From: Colwellia sp.
GTDB lineage: Bacteria; Pseudomonadota; Gammaproteobacteria; Enterobacterales; Alteromonadaceae
Length of the DNA stretch: 64,000 nucleotides
Assembly: GCA_020630795.1 (NCBI GenBank)
Contig: JAHDIK010000003.1
Span: 172,344-236,343 of the forward strand
Direction of reading: 5' to 3'
Part shown: positions 30,724 to 40,298 of the stretch, in pieces
Layout of the letters: every line of letters starts with the position of its first letter
Position numbering within the stretch: the stretch's first letter is position 1
Notes under the pieces: model-generated
The model's input: only the letters and a program-made list of their open reading frames with translations
Databases searched by the model: none
What the model was told of the DNA's origin: nothing
Position numbers and translations under genes: made by a program

Positions 30724-32148
30724 TTACGCTGCTTCTACTTTTTTAAGGCTGTTGTCTTCGGCATTAATGGTTTTAAACATGTTATAAATCATAAGAACAA
30801 AACCACCTACCACTAAAACACCACCAACAAAACGAATGAAGTAGAAAGGATATGACGCTGTTAAACTCTCAACGAAGCTGTACGTTAATGTACCGTCAGC
30901 ATTTACTGCACGCCACATTAAACCTTGCATAACACCTGAAATCCACATTGCTACAATGTAAAGAACGATACCTGTAGTGTGCATCCAGAAATGAATGTTA
31001 ATTAAACGGATACTGTACATACGTTGTTGGTTAAATAGAATTGGAATTAAGTGGTACATAGCACCAATAGATACCATTGCAACCCAACCCAATGCACCTG
31101 AATGCACGTGACCAACAGTCCAGTCAGTGTAATGAGATAACGCGTTTACAGATTTTATCGCCATCATTGGACCTTCAAACGTAGACATACCGTAGAAAGA
31201 AAGCGATACAATTAAGAAGCGTAAAATAGGGTCATTACGTAGTTTATGCCATGCACCTGAAAGCGTCATAATACCGTTAATCATACCACCCCAAGATGGT
31301 AAGAATAATACGATTGACATAACCATACCTACTGATTGAGCCCAATCAGGAAGCGCAGTGTAATGTAAGTGGTGAGGGCCAGCCCAAATATATAAAGATA
31401 CTAACGCCCAGAAGTGAACAATAGATAAGCGGTATGAGTAAACTGGACGTTCAGCTTGCTTAGGTACAAAGTAGTACATCATTCCTAAGAAACCTGCTGT
31501 TAGTAAGAAACCAACGGCGTTATGTCCGTACCACCACTGCATCATCGCATCGATAGCGCCAGAATAAATAGAGTAAGACTTCATCATTGAAACAGGAATA
31601 ACCATACTGTTACCAATGTGTAGCACTGCAACGGTTACGATAAATCCACCGAAAAACCAGTTTGCTACATAAATATGTGACGTTTTACGTTTAACTAGTG
31701 TACCGAAAAATACGATGGCATATGACACCCAAACAACAGCGATTAAAATATCGATCGGCCACTCTAGTTCGGCGTACTCTTTACTACTTGTGTAACCTAA
31801 AGGAAGTGTAATTGCAGCTAAAACGATAACTGCTTGCCATCCCCAAAAAGTAAAGGGAACAAGTTTTCCACCGAAGAGAGTTGTTTTACAGGTTCTTTGC
31901 ACAACATAATATGATGTTGCAAAAAGAGCACTAGTACCAAAAGCAAAAATTACTGCATTGGTATGAAGAGGACGTAAACGGGAGTAGGTTAGCCAAGGTG
32001 TATCAAAGTTTAACGCAGGCCAAATTAATTGAGCCGCGATAAGAACACCAACTAATGTACCTACGAATCCCCAGATGACAGTCATGACAGTAAACTGACG
32101 TACAACATTCATGTTGTAATCTACTGCTGAAGTATTACTTTGACTCAT
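30724..32148 (-). CDS. ccoN: cytochrome c oxidase cbb3-type subunit I (CcoN)
   Basis: A 474-residue catalytic subunit with about 12 membrane helices. Heme and copper ligand segments are visible: [46 protein letters not shown] and [24 protein letters not shown]. It reduces O2 at low concentration and is the first gene of ccoNOQP. The 275-base region upstream holds an FNR box and separates it from a divergent lipoprotein gene. Confidence 0.96.
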   Translation of the reverse strand: MSQSNTSAVDYNMNVVRQFTVMTVIWGFVGTLVGVLIAAQLIWPALNFDTPWLTYSRLRPLHTNAVIFAFGTSALFATSYYVVQRTCKTTLFGGKLVPFTFWGWQAVIVLAAITLPLGYTSSKEYAELEWPIDILIAVVWVSYAIVFFGTLVKRKTSHIYVANWFFGGFIVTVAVLHIGNSMVIPVSMMKSYSIYSGAIDAMMQWWYGHNAVGFLLTAGFLGMMYYFVPKQAERPVYSYRLSIVHFWALVSLYIWAGPHHLHYTALPDWAQSVGMVMSIVLFLPSWGGMINGIMTLSGAWHKLRNDPILRFLIVSLSFYGMSTFEGPMMAIKSVNALSHYTDWTVGHVHSGALGWVAMVSIGAMYHLIPILFNQQRMYSIRLINIHFWMHTTGIVLYIVAMWISGVMQGLMWRAVNADGTLTYSFVESLTASYPFYFIRFVGGVLVVGGFVLMIYNMFKTINAEDNSLKKVEAA

Positions 32149-32333
32149 GTTTTGGTTTCCGCATTATTAATTATTGGTTATTTAAGAGTGATTTATTTCC
32201 GTGTAAACACTAGTTTAAACAGATGTGTAGTAGTAGTTATAGACTAAAAACACATACTTTACACAAACAATAGAAAACTCGCGCGAATAATAGACATTTA
32301 ATCACCTAAAGTCATTACTCTAATACTGAAATG

Positions 32334-32347
32334 TTGTTCTAAATCAA
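32334..32347. promoter_or_regulatory. FNR box between ccoN and a divergent lipoprotein gene
   Basis: TTGTT-CTAA-ATCAA matches the FNR consensus at 9 of 10 half-site positions. It is about 190 bases before ccoN and 77 before the lipoprotein gene, so it could serve either. At -41.5 it would predict a ccoN transcript starting near 32299, giving a long leader of about 150 bases; the -10 there is poor. Confidence 0.65.
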
Positions 32348-32423
32348 AAAAAAACTTGAGACTGGTTAAAAAGAGAACAAAATTAGTGTAAATTCCACGG
32401 AATTATAGATTTAGGTAAAAATA

Positions 32424-32888
32424 ATGTTCACAAAGAAAACCGCATTTAGTGTGATAATCGTGTTAATTTTTTTGATAAATGGATGCGATAAACACGACGA
32501 ACGTTTAGCGCATTTTGTTGAGCCGAAGTGCATTTCAAGTCAAAGTAAATGTGAAGTAGTAAAAGCTAATGAAACCTTCAAGGTAATGTTTAACGCAGAG
32601 CCTGTAATAACCGAAACGGAATTTACTATATTTTTAAATACCAATACTGCCGATCGCGTTGTAAAAATTGACGCTTACATGGAAGGTAAAGAGATGTTTA
32701 TGGGGAAAATTCCGTTATTTTTTCAAGCTGTGGAGAACAGTAATAATTTTGCTGCTGACACTTTGTTAGGAAGTTGTAGTGACGAAAAAATGGCTTGGAT
32801 AATTTGGTTTGATGTGATGATTGAACGAACTAACAAGGTTATTGAACACGAAAAATTTTCGATTGAATATACAAGCCAGCGATACTAG
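32424..32888 (+). CDS. uncharacterised lipoprotein divergent from ccoN
   Basis: A 154-residue protein with a lipoprotein signal: MFTKKTAFSVIIVLIFLING, then the lipobox Cys in INGC. The mature part has three more cysteines (C36, C43 and one in LLGSCSDE) and looks beta-rich; I recognise no family with confidence. Its divergent position and the shared FNR box suggest it is expressed with the cbb3 oxidase, perhaps as an envelope partner; this is inference only. The leader of about 75 bases contains no other marks that I can see. Confidence 0.65.
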   Translation: MFTKKTAFSVIIVLIFLINGCDKHDERLAHFVEPKCISSQSKCEVVKANETFKVMFNAEPVITETEFTIFLNTNTADRVVKIDAYMEGKEMFMGKIPLFFQAVENSNNFAADTLLGSCSDEKMAWIIWFDVMIERTNKVIEHEKFSIEYTSQRY

Positions 32889-32983
32889 GTGTAAATGTTG
32901 AATTTGGTGGTTATACGTAAAATGCATGATCAGCCTGTTAAAATTGACGCTTAATATCGAAAAAACCTTATATTTTCTGTAAG

Positions 32984-33451
32984 TTAGTAACAGCACTTTT
33001 TAAATTTTTTATGGCTACCACATAAACAATTATCGTTACGTTTTGGGGGAGTTAGTAACGAGTGTTCTAAATCACTACCATCTAAATATTTCCAAGCATT
33101 ATTTTCGAAAACAAATGTAGATTTTTCTTTCATCGAGTAAAAGCTGTCTTCACTTTTGTAAATGGCTTCAAAAGTAACTGTTGGGCGTTCAATGTTGATG
33201 AACTCACTTGTCGATAGTACATTAAGCCTGAGCCAAGAGGTTTCATTTGCCCACGACCTTATATCGTCATGTGATTGTTGCTTTTGGCTTGGTAACGCGT
33301 AAGTGTCATAAATATATTGTGCATTTTTAGTTGCGTACGCACTGTATCTTGAACGCATCAGTTGCTCTGGAGTTTTAGCGGCTATTTCACCATCAATAAT
33401 AGCTTTGCAACATTCACCAAACTCTTTTTCTAAGCCGCAAGGACACAACAT
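32984..33451 (-). CDS. ychJ: YchJ family SEC-C motif protein
   Basis: A 155-residue protein (E. coli 152). It has Cys-rich SEC-C motifs at both ends: MLCPCGLEKEFGECC and NCLCGSHKKFKKCC, which probably bind zinc. The middle has the family segment TPEQLMRSRYSAYATKNAQYIYDTY and RWxxx-like aromatic positions (SWLRLNVL). The cellular role is unknown. It is a single gene with no obvious terminator. Confidence 0.9.
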   Translation of the reverse strand: MLCPCGLEKEFGECCKAIIDGEIAAKTPEQLMRSRYSAYATKNAQYIYDTYALPSQKQQSHDDIRSWANETSWLRLNVLSTSEFINIERPTVTFEAIYKSEDSFYSMKEKSTFVFENNAWKYLDGSDLEHSLLTPPKRNDNCLCGSHKKFKKCCY

Positions 33452-33523
33452 TAATTTACTCTAACTCAATTACATATAGTTGCTTATATTCTATCGCTTA
33501 AATCACTTAACATAAATAATTAC

Positions 33524-33955
33524 TTAGTGAAGAACAGGGTTACTTTTTAGAACAATACATTGGGTTTTCCCTTCTTTAGCATAATCACTTAATTGCATAA
33601 GCTGGTTTTCACTAAATGTAGGATTGCAAAGAACAACTACAGAACAATTACCTTTATCGAGTGCGGTTTTTATATTGTTTACACTCACGTTCACTTTGTT
33701 CGAATGAACTCTTAATATTTTTTCGCTATGAGTATTTTGACTACTAGCAAGTTGATCTAATGATTCACTCTCTGGATTAATCATTAATACCCACTTGTTT
33801 TTTGAACAATAATTTTCACAAATATTGTTATATTCATTTGTTAATTCTGATGCGGTATCTACACTTTTAACCGTTAACCAATGATGGTCATCGTTAGTTG
33901 CTTTTGAGTTTATTAAATTTAAGTTACTGATATGGTTTGTTTTAATCGCTAACAT
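33524..33955 (-). CDS. sulA: SulA-like SOS cell-division inhibitor
   Basis: A 143-residue protein whose C-terminal half matches the SulA pattern: KWVLMINPESESLDQLASSQ, then KILRVHSNKVNVSVNNIKTALDKGNCSVVVLCNP and QLMQLSDYAKEGKTQCIVLKSNP. SulA blocks FtsZ assembly during the SOS response. Overall identity to E. coli SulA is low and the N-terminal part is divergent. The case is much strengthened by a near-perfect LexA box overlapping its -10 region. GAGGA lies 6 bases before the ATG. It is unlinked to lexA here. Confidence 0.75.
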   Translation of the reverse strand: MLAIKTNHISNLNLINSKATNDDHHWLTVKSVDTASELTNEYNNICENYCSKNKWVLMINPESESLDQLASSQNTHSEKILRVHSNKVNVSVNNIKTALDKGNCSVVVLCNPTFSENQLMQLSDYAKEGKTQCIVLKSNPVLH

Positions 33956-33971
33956 TTCTAAATCCTCAATA

Positions 33972-34014
33972 TACTGTGTTTTTATACAGTACTCTTGTTT
34001 TTTGATCTTAGCAA
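33972..34014 (-). promoter_or_regulatory. LexA box and promoter of the sulA-like gene
   Basis: TACTGTGTTTTTATACAGTA at 33972-33991 matches the 20-base LexA consensus at 17 positions, with both CTG/CAG cores perfect. On the minus strand, TTGCTA (34014-34009), a 17-base spacer and TACTGT (33991-33986) form a promoter whose -10 is one arm of the LexA box, so bound repressor would block RNA polymerase. Confidence 0.9.
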
Positions 34015-34109
34015 GTATTTTTTACGTTAATTTTTATCGTAAAGATCTATTACCTTGTGTAAGGTTTACCCGGATAACTTATCGATTGGTTTAAAAGGGT
34101 TTAGGTTCA

Positions 34110-34853
34110 ATGAGTAAAGGTTTAGTTGGTTTGCCTTTTAAGAAAGCGTGTACGTGGTTAACATTTAGTTTGTGTTTACTCATAGTTTCGTTAGGGATTG
34201 CATGGAAGATATCGGTTGCTTTGAACTTGCATTATTCAACGTGGTACGACGTATTAAATATCAGCTCTTTTGTTCAAAAATATGGTGTTCAAAATAATTT
34301 TAATAAACACAGTATTATTCACACTGATAAAAACGAACAGGTATTACTGTTTGAAAAAATATTAAGTAGCGTCACAAACGACGGAGAAGGGTTAGATCAA
34401 ATTTCTTTTAATGATGATGTTAATCGAAAAATACTATTACTTACTGAGAGTGAAATCACACACCTTAACGATGTTAGCTTATTAATAAATAAACTCAGTT
34501 ATGTTTGGGGAAGCTGCTTTTTATTATTCGTAAGTTTTTGTTGTTATTTCTACTTTAGGCAAATTACATTTCCCGATTTTAAAGATAAAGTCGTTATTTT
34601 ATCAGGCGTGGTCGTAAGTCTTGTTTTGTTGTTTGGTATATATGGGTTTACAGATATTTTTTATTATCTGCATACTTTGGTATTTCCTGAAGGGCATCAA
34701 TGGTTTTTTTATTACCAAGACTCACTTATGAGTACCCTGATGAAAGCACCTGATTTATTTGCCGCAATTGGCGCTATGCTTTTATTTTATGGGGGCGTTG
34801 TTCACTTAATAATATGGTTGATGTTACAACGATTTGGCGTATTACCAAGGTAA
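34110..34853 (+). CDS. DUF1461-like membrane protein
   Basis: A 247-residue inner-membrane protein with four hydrophobic helices (near residues 14-35, 128-150, 163-185 and 218-242). A soluble loop between helices 1 and 2 contains TESEITHLNDVSLLIN, and a short periplasmic segment before the last helix has LHTLVFPEGHQWFFYYQDSLMSTLMKAPDLF. The FPEGHQWFF block followed by a late helix matches the DUF1461 (TIGR01906) group, which in Gram-positives includes a lipoprotein acyl-transfer enzyme; I do not claim that activity here. It is a single gene. Confidence 0.6.
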   Translation: MSKGLVGLPFKKACTWLTFSLCLLIVSLGIAWKISVALNLHYSTWYDVLNISSFVQKYGVQNNFNKHSIIHTDKNEQVLLFEKILSSVTNDGEGLDQISFNDDVNRKILLLTESEITHLNDVSLLINKLSYVWGSCFLLFVSFCCYFYFRQITFPDFKDKVVILSGVVVSLVLLFGIYGFTDIFYYLHTLVFPEGHQWFFYYQDSLMSTLMKAPDLFAAIGAMLLFYGGVVHLIIWLMLQRFGVLPR

Positions 34854-34893
34854 CTTAGTAAACAGTATAAGCAGTAAATAACGTTTTATTTGA

Positions 34894-35307
34894 TTATTTG
34901 CTTATGCGGCTTAGTTCATTAATACGGTCTTTACTTGTCATAATGAAACATTTTTTGTAAGAAGGGGCAGCTACACTTGATGGTAACTCTACTAAAAACT
35001 GCCATTTACAGTTGTTTTCTCGGTAGGTAATAAAGTTTTTTTGTGAACGCTGAAACATAACGTAAGCCGATTTTCTTCCCGTAGATTTGGCTAACTCTTC
35101 AAGCACAAACATTTGGTTGTTAACCCATGTTTCTAACTCTTTTTCTGTACGTTCTTTAACTACGTCTAAACACTGAGAGTATTTTTTAGCCGTTAATTTT
35201 GCTTCGTCGCACTTTGCAATTGAATAGGTTGGGCTTTTTTCTGCAAGAGAGAGAGGAGAGAATAAAACTACCGTTGAAAAAATTATGGTACAAAACTTAT
35301 TCTTCAT
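34894..35307 (-). CDS. LprI-like (DUF1311) exported protein
   Basis: A 137-residue protein with a signal peptide (MKNKFCTIIFSTVVLFSPLSLA). The mature part has the LprI/DUF1311 layout: paired cysteines, AKKYSQCLD, a helix with ELETWVNN, and FQRSQKNFITYRENNCKW. Members include lysozyme inhibitors, but most are uncharacterised. It follows yciI by 34 bases on the minus strand and may be read through from yciB-yciI. Confidence 0.7.
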   Translation of the reverse strand: MKNKFCTIIFSTVVLFSPLSLAEKSPTYSIAKCDEAKLTAKKYSQCLDVVKERTEKELETWVNNQMFVLEELAKSTGRKSAYVMFQRSQKNFITYRENNCKWQFLVELPSSVAAPSYKKCFIMTSKDRINELSRISK

Positions 35308-35341
35308 AAAGTTATATTCTCTCTTCTAAACTTGTTATTAA

Positions 35342-35644
35342 CTAAGCTGGTAATACTTTTTTGTATGGTTTAACCGTTACATTTTTGTATACGCCTGCTG
35401 CAATATATGGGTCTGCATCAGCCCATGTTTTAGCTGCTTCTAAGTTTGTGAATTCGGCAATAATAAGAGAACCCGTAAAACCTTCATCTCCTGGGTTTTC
35501 ACTATCTATTGCAGGACAAGGGCCTGCAACTAATAATCGACCTTCATCTTGAAGTGTTCTTAAACGTTCAAGGTGTTTTTCACGTACAGACATACGCAGT
35601 GCTAAACTGTTTTCTACATCTTCACTATAGATTAAATAATACAT
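35342..35644 (-). CDS. yciI: YciI family protein
   Basis: A 100-residue protein (E. coli 98) of the YCII fold. It begins [28 protein letters not shown] and has [25 protein letters not shown] and [22 protein letters not shown], the family pattern with the conserved His/Asp site. Function is poorly known. It is 18 bases after yciB, as in E. coli and Shewanella. Confidence 0.93.
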   Translation of the reverse strand: MYYLIYSEDVENSLALRMSVREKHLERLRTLQDEGRLLVAGPCPAIDSENPGDEGFTGSLIIAEFTNLEAAKTWADADPYIAAGVYKNVTVKPYKKVLPA

Positions 35645-35662
35645 TTTTGACTCGTTATTTGA

Positions 35663-36232
35663 TTAATTATTTGAACTTTCGTCGGCTTTGTCTTCTTGTG
35701 CTTCATCTTTTGGCAGGTACTTGTACAAAGCAAATATAGAAGACACTGAAAATACGATCATTAAACCGGTTAAACCGAATACTTTAAAATTGACCCAAGT
35801 TTCTTGTTCAAAATTAAAGGCTACATACCAATTTAAAAGTGCGCAAAAAGCAAAAAATGCTGCCCAGCTCAAATTTAAGTTATTCCAAATTTTTTCAGGT
35901 AGCACTAATGCTTCACCTAAAAACTCTTTGATAATGTTTTTCTTGAAGACATATTGGCTAACAACGAGAGCTGCCGCAAAAATTCCATTTATTATGGTGA
36001 CTTTCCATTTTAAAAAGGTGTCATCTTGTAAGTAAATTGTTAAACCGCCAAAAACAGTAATAAGCCCGAAAATTATCCAAGCCTTTGTAGGTACCGGTTT
36101 ACGTTGAACAATAAAGAATAAAACATGTAGGGCAGACATTACGATAAGAGCGCCTGTGGCCCAATAAATATCTGCAAATTTCCAAACAACATAGAAAACT
36201 ACTAACGGAAGAAACTCTAAAAAAGACTGCAT
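35663..36232 (-). CDS. yciB: inner membrane protein YciB (septation protein A family)
   Basis: A 189-residue protein (E. coli 179) with five membrane helices, beginning MQSFLEFLPLVVFYVVWKFADIYWATGALI. The family motif FGGLTIYLQDDTFLKWKVTIIN and a C-terminal WVNFKVFGLTGLMIVFSV segment are clear. YciB helps shape the envelope and division in enterics. The C-terminal 15 residues are acidic and extra to the family. It is first in yciB-yciI. Confidence 0.93.
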   Translation of the reverse strand: MQSFLEFLPLVVFYVVWKFADIYWATGALIVMSALHVLFFIVQRKPVPTKAWIIFGLITVFGGLTIYLQDDTFLKWKVTIINGIFAAALVVSQYVFKKNIIKEFLGEALVLPEKIWNNLNLSWAAFFAFCALLNWYVAFNFEQETWVNFKVFGLTGLMIVFSVSSIFALYKYLPKDEAQEDKADESSNN

Positions 36233-36374
36233 ACATCGCCAATTATTATTTATGAATAGCGTAATTCTAACGAATCCCTATTGATACGCCAAATGATATA
36301 ATTGTTAACAGTGAAATAAAGTGTAATCAATTATCTCTATTGATTACTTTTCGATATAAAATAAATGGCATTAA

Positions 36375-37190
36375 TTATAGTTCGTTAGCTTGTAATAAAG
36401 CTTCTTCGTAGAGTTCTGGCTCATGTTCTTCAAAATGTTTTACACGTTCAATTGCTTGAGGGAGTTCGTTATTTGCCGCGTTAATTAACCACGCTAATCC
36501 TAAACATGGATTTTCGTCAGTGCCTTCACCAAGGAAAAACGATCGTCCCATTGCTCCCATAGACTTTACATGTCCAAGCTTGGCTGCTTGTTCAAATAAA
36601 ATAAAAGCTTGCTCACACTCACCATTTTTTCGTTTCAAAATTGCTTGATCAAAAAGCTCATCTTGTGATGGTAAAACGCTGTCTATGGTTTCAACATTAT
36701 CTGCTTCGTTGGCTGTTTTATTTATATTATTTGGCTCAGTGTTTATTTGAATGTTCGAATTATTAATAGGCGGAGTGTGTGGTGCTGTACTCGATAAACT
36801 GTTGTTTATTGGTGTTACGAAGTCGTGTTCCGAAAAAATGTCTTTTATGTTGTTATCTCGTTCACTTGGCAGCATGCAGCGAATCACTGAATCGTAACGC
36901 GTATTCATTTCTTCTATCGTTTTCTGCTGTTTATCAATTTGTTGTCGATAGTACGCTACATCTTTATTAAGTTGGTCAATTTGCTTTTCGTACTGCTTAG
37001 AAATTTGTTCGTTGGTATTTTGTAATTGCAAAACTTGTTGTTTATGAGTTTCATCGATGCGCGTTTGTTGGCTTTGACTATATGACTCAAATTGTTTTAA
37101 AACATGTTGAACCGACTGTTCATAATTTCCCTTCATTCGTTCAAACCACTTAAAAATTTGGCTTGGTACTTTATGAGAATCGTCAGACAT
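36375..37190 (-). CDS. coiled-coil protein with C-terminal Sel1-like repeats
   Basis: A 271-residue protein without signal or membrane segments. Residues about 25-110 are a long, Gln-rich coiled coil. A disordered Asn/Thr-rich linker follows to about residue 180, then two Sel1-like repeats (QAFILFEQAAKLGHVKSMGAMGRSFFLGEGTDENPCLGLAWLINAANNELPQAI). Sel1 repeats are protein-binding modules. I do not recognise a known orthologue. It lies divergent from the chemosensory operon, separated by 286 bases, so a link to that operon is possible but unproven. Confidence 0.6.
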   Translation of the reverse strand: MSDDSHKVPSQIFKWFERMKGNYEQSVQHVLKQFESYSQSQQTRIDETHKQQVLQLQNTNEQISKQYEKQIDQLNKDVAYYRQQIDKQQKTIEEMNTRYDSVIRCMLPSERDNNIKDIFSEHDFVTPINNSLSSTAPHTPPINNSNIQINTEPNNINKTANEADNVETIDSVLPSQDELFDQAILKRKNGECEQAFILFEQAAKLGHVKSMGAMGRSFFLGEGTDENPCLGLAWLINAANNELPQAIERVKHFEEHEPELYEEALLQANEL

Positions 37191-37408
37191 TTTTCTACCT
37201 AAATTATTTTTCTTTTTTATTAGAGTTAATGATAGTCAAAGAAAAATGAAATTCTAATATTTGGGTTTAACTTTTTAAAAATAGTGGCTCAATATTTCGA
37301 TAACAGATCAACCAGTTTGTCTACCTCATAATCTTTCGAATGTTTACTTATTGTTTTTGTTAATAAAACGTTAAATCGTTAATTAATTTAATTTTTATTG
37401 TAAAAAAC

Positions 37409-37436
37409 TTGCAGTCTTTCCAATTTGTCCTAAATT
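37409..37436 (+). promoter_or_regulatory. possible promoter of the chemosensory operon
   Basis: TTGCAG (37409-37414), a 16-base spacer and TAAATT (37431-37436), about 40 bases before the first STAS gene. It looks like a moderate sigma-70 promoter. I see no sigma-28 (FliA) type site nearby. Confidence 0.4.
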
Positions 37437-37476
37437 TTAATTAGCTAAGTAAATCAATCTTTATAAAAGGGATTTT

Positions 37477-37752
37477 ATGTTCGACTTGCCTACCCAGTTA
37501 ACTATTGCACAAGTAGAAGAATGTAAAGCCGAGTTGTTAACGTATATAGATAGTCATGATGTTATCGGACTTAATTCAGACAAGGTTGAAAAAATTGATA
37601 CCGTAGGTACGCAGCTTTTATTAGCAGCTGTAACGTATATTGCGGCTCAAAACAAAGAGCTTATTTGGCTATGTAATTCCGAAGTAATTCAAAATAGCGT
37701 CCAGCAATTAGGGCTCAAAGAAGCTCTCCTAACTCAATATATTAATGTTTAA
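37477..37752 (+). CDS. STAS-domain protein
   Basis: A 91-residue single STAS domain, the fold of anti-anti-sigma factors. The loop that is phosphorylated in partner switching reads KIDTVGTQLLLAAV, with Thr 42 where the usual Ser sits, after Asp 41. It is closest in style to MlaB/chemosensory-linked STAS proteins. It is the first gene of the che cluster, 38 bases before cheY, so it is probably co-transcribed with the signalling core. GGGA lies 6 bases before the ATG. Its kinase partner may be the HATPase domain of the gene at 48346; this is inference. Confidence 0.8.
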   Translation: MFDLPTQLTIAQVEECKAELLTYIDSHDVIGLNSDKVEKIDTVGTQLLLAAVTYIAAQNKELIWLCNSEVIQNSVQQLGLKEALLTQYINV

Positions 37753-37790
37753 CATTTGCTGTTTATGTTCACGTGTATAAGGAAAAAAGT

Positions 37791-38150
37791 ATGACCAAAA
37801 TATTGGTTGTTGATGACTCTAACTCAATTCGAGACATGGTAAGTTTTACGCTTAAAAGTTCTGGTTACGAAACCGTCGAAGCAAAAGACGGTCAAGAGGG
37901 GCTTAATAAAGCGAAAGCTTCGTCTTTTGATTTGGTTATTTCTGATGTAAATATGCCAATTATGGACGGTATTACGTTATGCCAAGAACTTCGTAAATTA
38001 CCTAGTTTTAAGTTTACGCCTATTCTCATGTTAACGACGGAAAGTTCTGGCGACATGAAGCAAAGAGGAAAAGCCGCAGGTGCAACTGGATGGTTAGTTA
38101 AACCTTTTAATCCTGAAAAACTAATAGCAACCATTAAACGTGTTGTTTAG
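37791..38150 (+). CDS. cheY: CheY-like response regulator
   Basis: A 119-residue single receiver domain with the acidic pair DDS (residues 8-10), phospho-acceptor Asp 52 (ISDVNMP), Thr in MLTTESSG and Lys in WLVKPF. The ATG at 37791 follows AAGGA and gives MTKILVVDDSN; the frame is open upstream but those residues are not family-like. It directly precedes cheA. There is no flagellar gene in the window, so its output may not be the flagellar motor. Confidence 0.93.
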   Translation: MTKILVVDDSNSIRDMVSFTLKSSGYETVEAKDGQEGLNKAKASSFDLVISDVNMPIMDGITLCQELRKLPSFKFTPILMLTTESSGDMKQRGKAAGATGWLVKPFNPEKLIATIKRVV

Positions 38151-38159
38151 GTAAATATA

Positions 38160-40298
38160 ATGAGCATCGATCTTTCGCAGTTTATACCGAGTTTTTTAGA
38201 AGAGAGCTTTGAAGGACTCGAACTGATGGAGTCTAGTCTGCTTAATTTAGAGCAGGGTGATGATGAAACTATCAACTCTATTTTTCGCGCAGCACATTCA
38301 ATTAAGGGAGGAGCCGGTACATTCGGATTTGATAACGTTACTGAGTTTACTCACCTTGTTGAAACACTGTTAGATGAAATGCGAGATGGGCGTAGAGAGA
38401 TTGTTCAAGGTGATGTAGAAATTCTTTTAGAGTCAGTCGATTGTATGAGGCTACTCATAGAGTCTATTCAAAATGACACAGATTGTGACGATGAAAAAAT
38501 AGCCATCACCTCTAGTTTACTCACGCAAACGCTTGATGGCTCAGTATCAACCCCTGTACTTGATGATGCTACCGATAATTACTCATCAACAGTCAAACAA
38601 AACAATACATCAATTACATGGGTAATTGAATTTATACCTGAACACCACCTTGTTCAAACGGGAAACGACCCGCTATTTTTATTCAACGCACTTGCTGAGC
38701 TAGGCAGTGTTGAAATTGAAGCGAATTCAGCGGAGCTACCGTCTTTAAATGATATGGATCCTGAGGAGTTATATTTACGTTGGAAGATAACCTTAGTAGC
38801 AGATACTACTGAAGATGACATTAAAGAAATTTTTGAGTGGGTAGAAGACGAATGTGAGTTAACGATCAGTCAGGAATTGGCCGGGCAATCTAGTGAGCCT
38901 GAAAGCGTTAAAAGTGAACCTGAATTGTCAGTTACTGAACAAAATATCTCAGCTCAACAAACCGAACCGTCCCCCGCTGTTTCTGAAGAAATAAAACCAG
39001 CCCCTTCTGAGGAGGCAGTTCCAGCTAAACCGAACAAACCTGTAAGTCCAGTGGCGAGTAAACCCGTTAAATCAAAAACTGATGTTGGTTCAATTCGTGT
39101 AGGCGTCGACAAGGTAGACAATCTTATCAACCTCATGGGCGAGCTAGTTATTACCCAGTCAATGTTGTCTGAACTTGGTAATGACTTTGATTTATCTAAA
39201 GTTGAAAGGCTTAACACTGGGTTAGAGCAGTTATTACAAAATACCAAAGAGCTTCAAGAAAGTGTCATGCGTATTCGCATGTTACCAATAAGTTTCGCGT
39301 TTAATAGGTTTCCTCGTTTAATTCATGATTTATCTAAAAAAACAGGTAAACAGATTGAATTAGTGCTTAAAGGCGAACAAACAGAATTAGACAAAACTGT
39401 GATGGAGCAAATTGGCGATCCACTCGTACATTTAGTTCGAAATGCCGTTGACCACGGAATAGAGCCTACTGAAACTCGAATAGCCAATGGCAAACCTGAA
39501 CAAGGCGTTATAACTCTAGACGCCTATCATCAGGGTGGCAGCATCGTAATCGAAATTAATGATGATGGTGGCGGTATTAATCGTAACGCAGTGTTTGAAA
39601 AAGCGGTTGAAAAAGGCGTAGTAGAAGCAAATTCGTCGTTAACGGACTCTCAAGTGTTCGACCTTATTTTTGAACCGGGATTTTCTACCGCGAAAGAGTT
39701 AAGCGACATTTCTGGCCGTGGGGTTGGAATGGACGTGGTTAAAAAGAATATTCAAGCACTTGGTGGGCGCATTCAGGTAGAGTCAGTCGAAGGTCAAGGA
39801 AGTTCGTTTAAAGTTAACTTACCTCTTACGCTCGCGATTTTAGATGGTCAACTTGTACGAGTAGGAACAGAAATTTACATCATTCCACTGATTACCATTG
39901 TAGAGTCGTTACAAACTCAAAAAAACCTTATTAATAGAGTGTCGGGCGATATGGTGCTGTATCGATTGCGAGAAGACAATGTTCCTGTTCTCCCTATATA
40001 TCAGCTTTTTAACTTAGCATCCGACACAACTCAAGTAGAAGATTCACTACTTGTTGTCGTTGAAGCTGACGGACAAAAAGTTGGCCTAATGGTTGATGAT
40101 CTGCTCGCTCAGCAACAAGTTGTTATAAAAAGCCTAAACGATAATTATCAGCAAGTTGAAGGAATATCCGGAGCAACGATTTTAGGAGACGGTTCTGTTG
40201 CCATGATTCTAGACATTCCTGGAATTATCAACATCGCACAAAATTCATCGCGTTCAAATCAATATGCTTCAGCAAATCCTGAAGAGGTGCTTCCGTAA
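38160..40298 (+). CDS. cheA: chemotaxis histidine kinase CheA
   Basis: A 712-residue cytoplasmic kinase. The domains in order are P1/HPt with FRAAHSIKGGAGTFGF (His 46); a P2-like domain near 155-245; a Pro/Ser-rich linker; the dimer helix (VDNLINLMGELVITQSML); HATPase_c with VHLVRNAVDHGIEP, DDGGGI and GRGVGMDVVK; and a C-terminal CheW-like domain (LPLTLAILDGQLVRV). The stop overlaps the cheW start (TAATG). It phosphorylates CheY and CheB and sits with two CheW copies and two receptors. Confidence 0.96.
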   Translation: MSIDLSQFIPSFLEESFEGLELMESSLLNLEQGDDETINSIFRAAHSIKGGAGTFGFDNVTEFTHLVETLLDEMRDGRREIVQGDVEILLESVDCMRLLIESIQNDTDCDDEKIAITSSLLTQTLDGSVSTPVLDDATDNYSSTVKQNNTSITWVIEFIPEHHLVQTGNDPLFLFNALAELGSVEIEANSAELPSLNDMDPEELYLRWKITLVADTTEDDIKEIFEWVEDECELTISQELAGQSSEPESVKSEPELSVTEQNISAQQTEPSPAVSEEIKPAPSEEAVPAKPNKPVSPVASKPVKSKTDVGSIRVGVDKVDNLINLMGELVITQSMLSELGNDFDLSKVERLNTGLEQLLQNTKELQESVMRIRMLPISFAFNRFPRLIHDLSKKTGKQIELVLKGEQTELDKTVMEQIGDPLVHLVRNAVDHGIEPTETRIANGKPEQGVITLDAYHQGGSIVIEINDDGGGINRNAVFEKAVEKGVVEANSSLTDSQVFDLIFEPGFSTAKELSDISGRGVGMDVVKKNIQALGGRIQVESVEGQGSSFKVNLPLTLAILDGQLVRVGTEIYIIPLITIVESLQTQKNLINRVSGDMVLYRLREDNVPVLPIYQLFNLASDTTQVEDSLLVVVEADGQKVGLMVDDLLAQQQVVIKSLNDNYQQVEGISGATILGDGSVAMILDIPGIINIAQNSSRSNQYASANPEEVLP

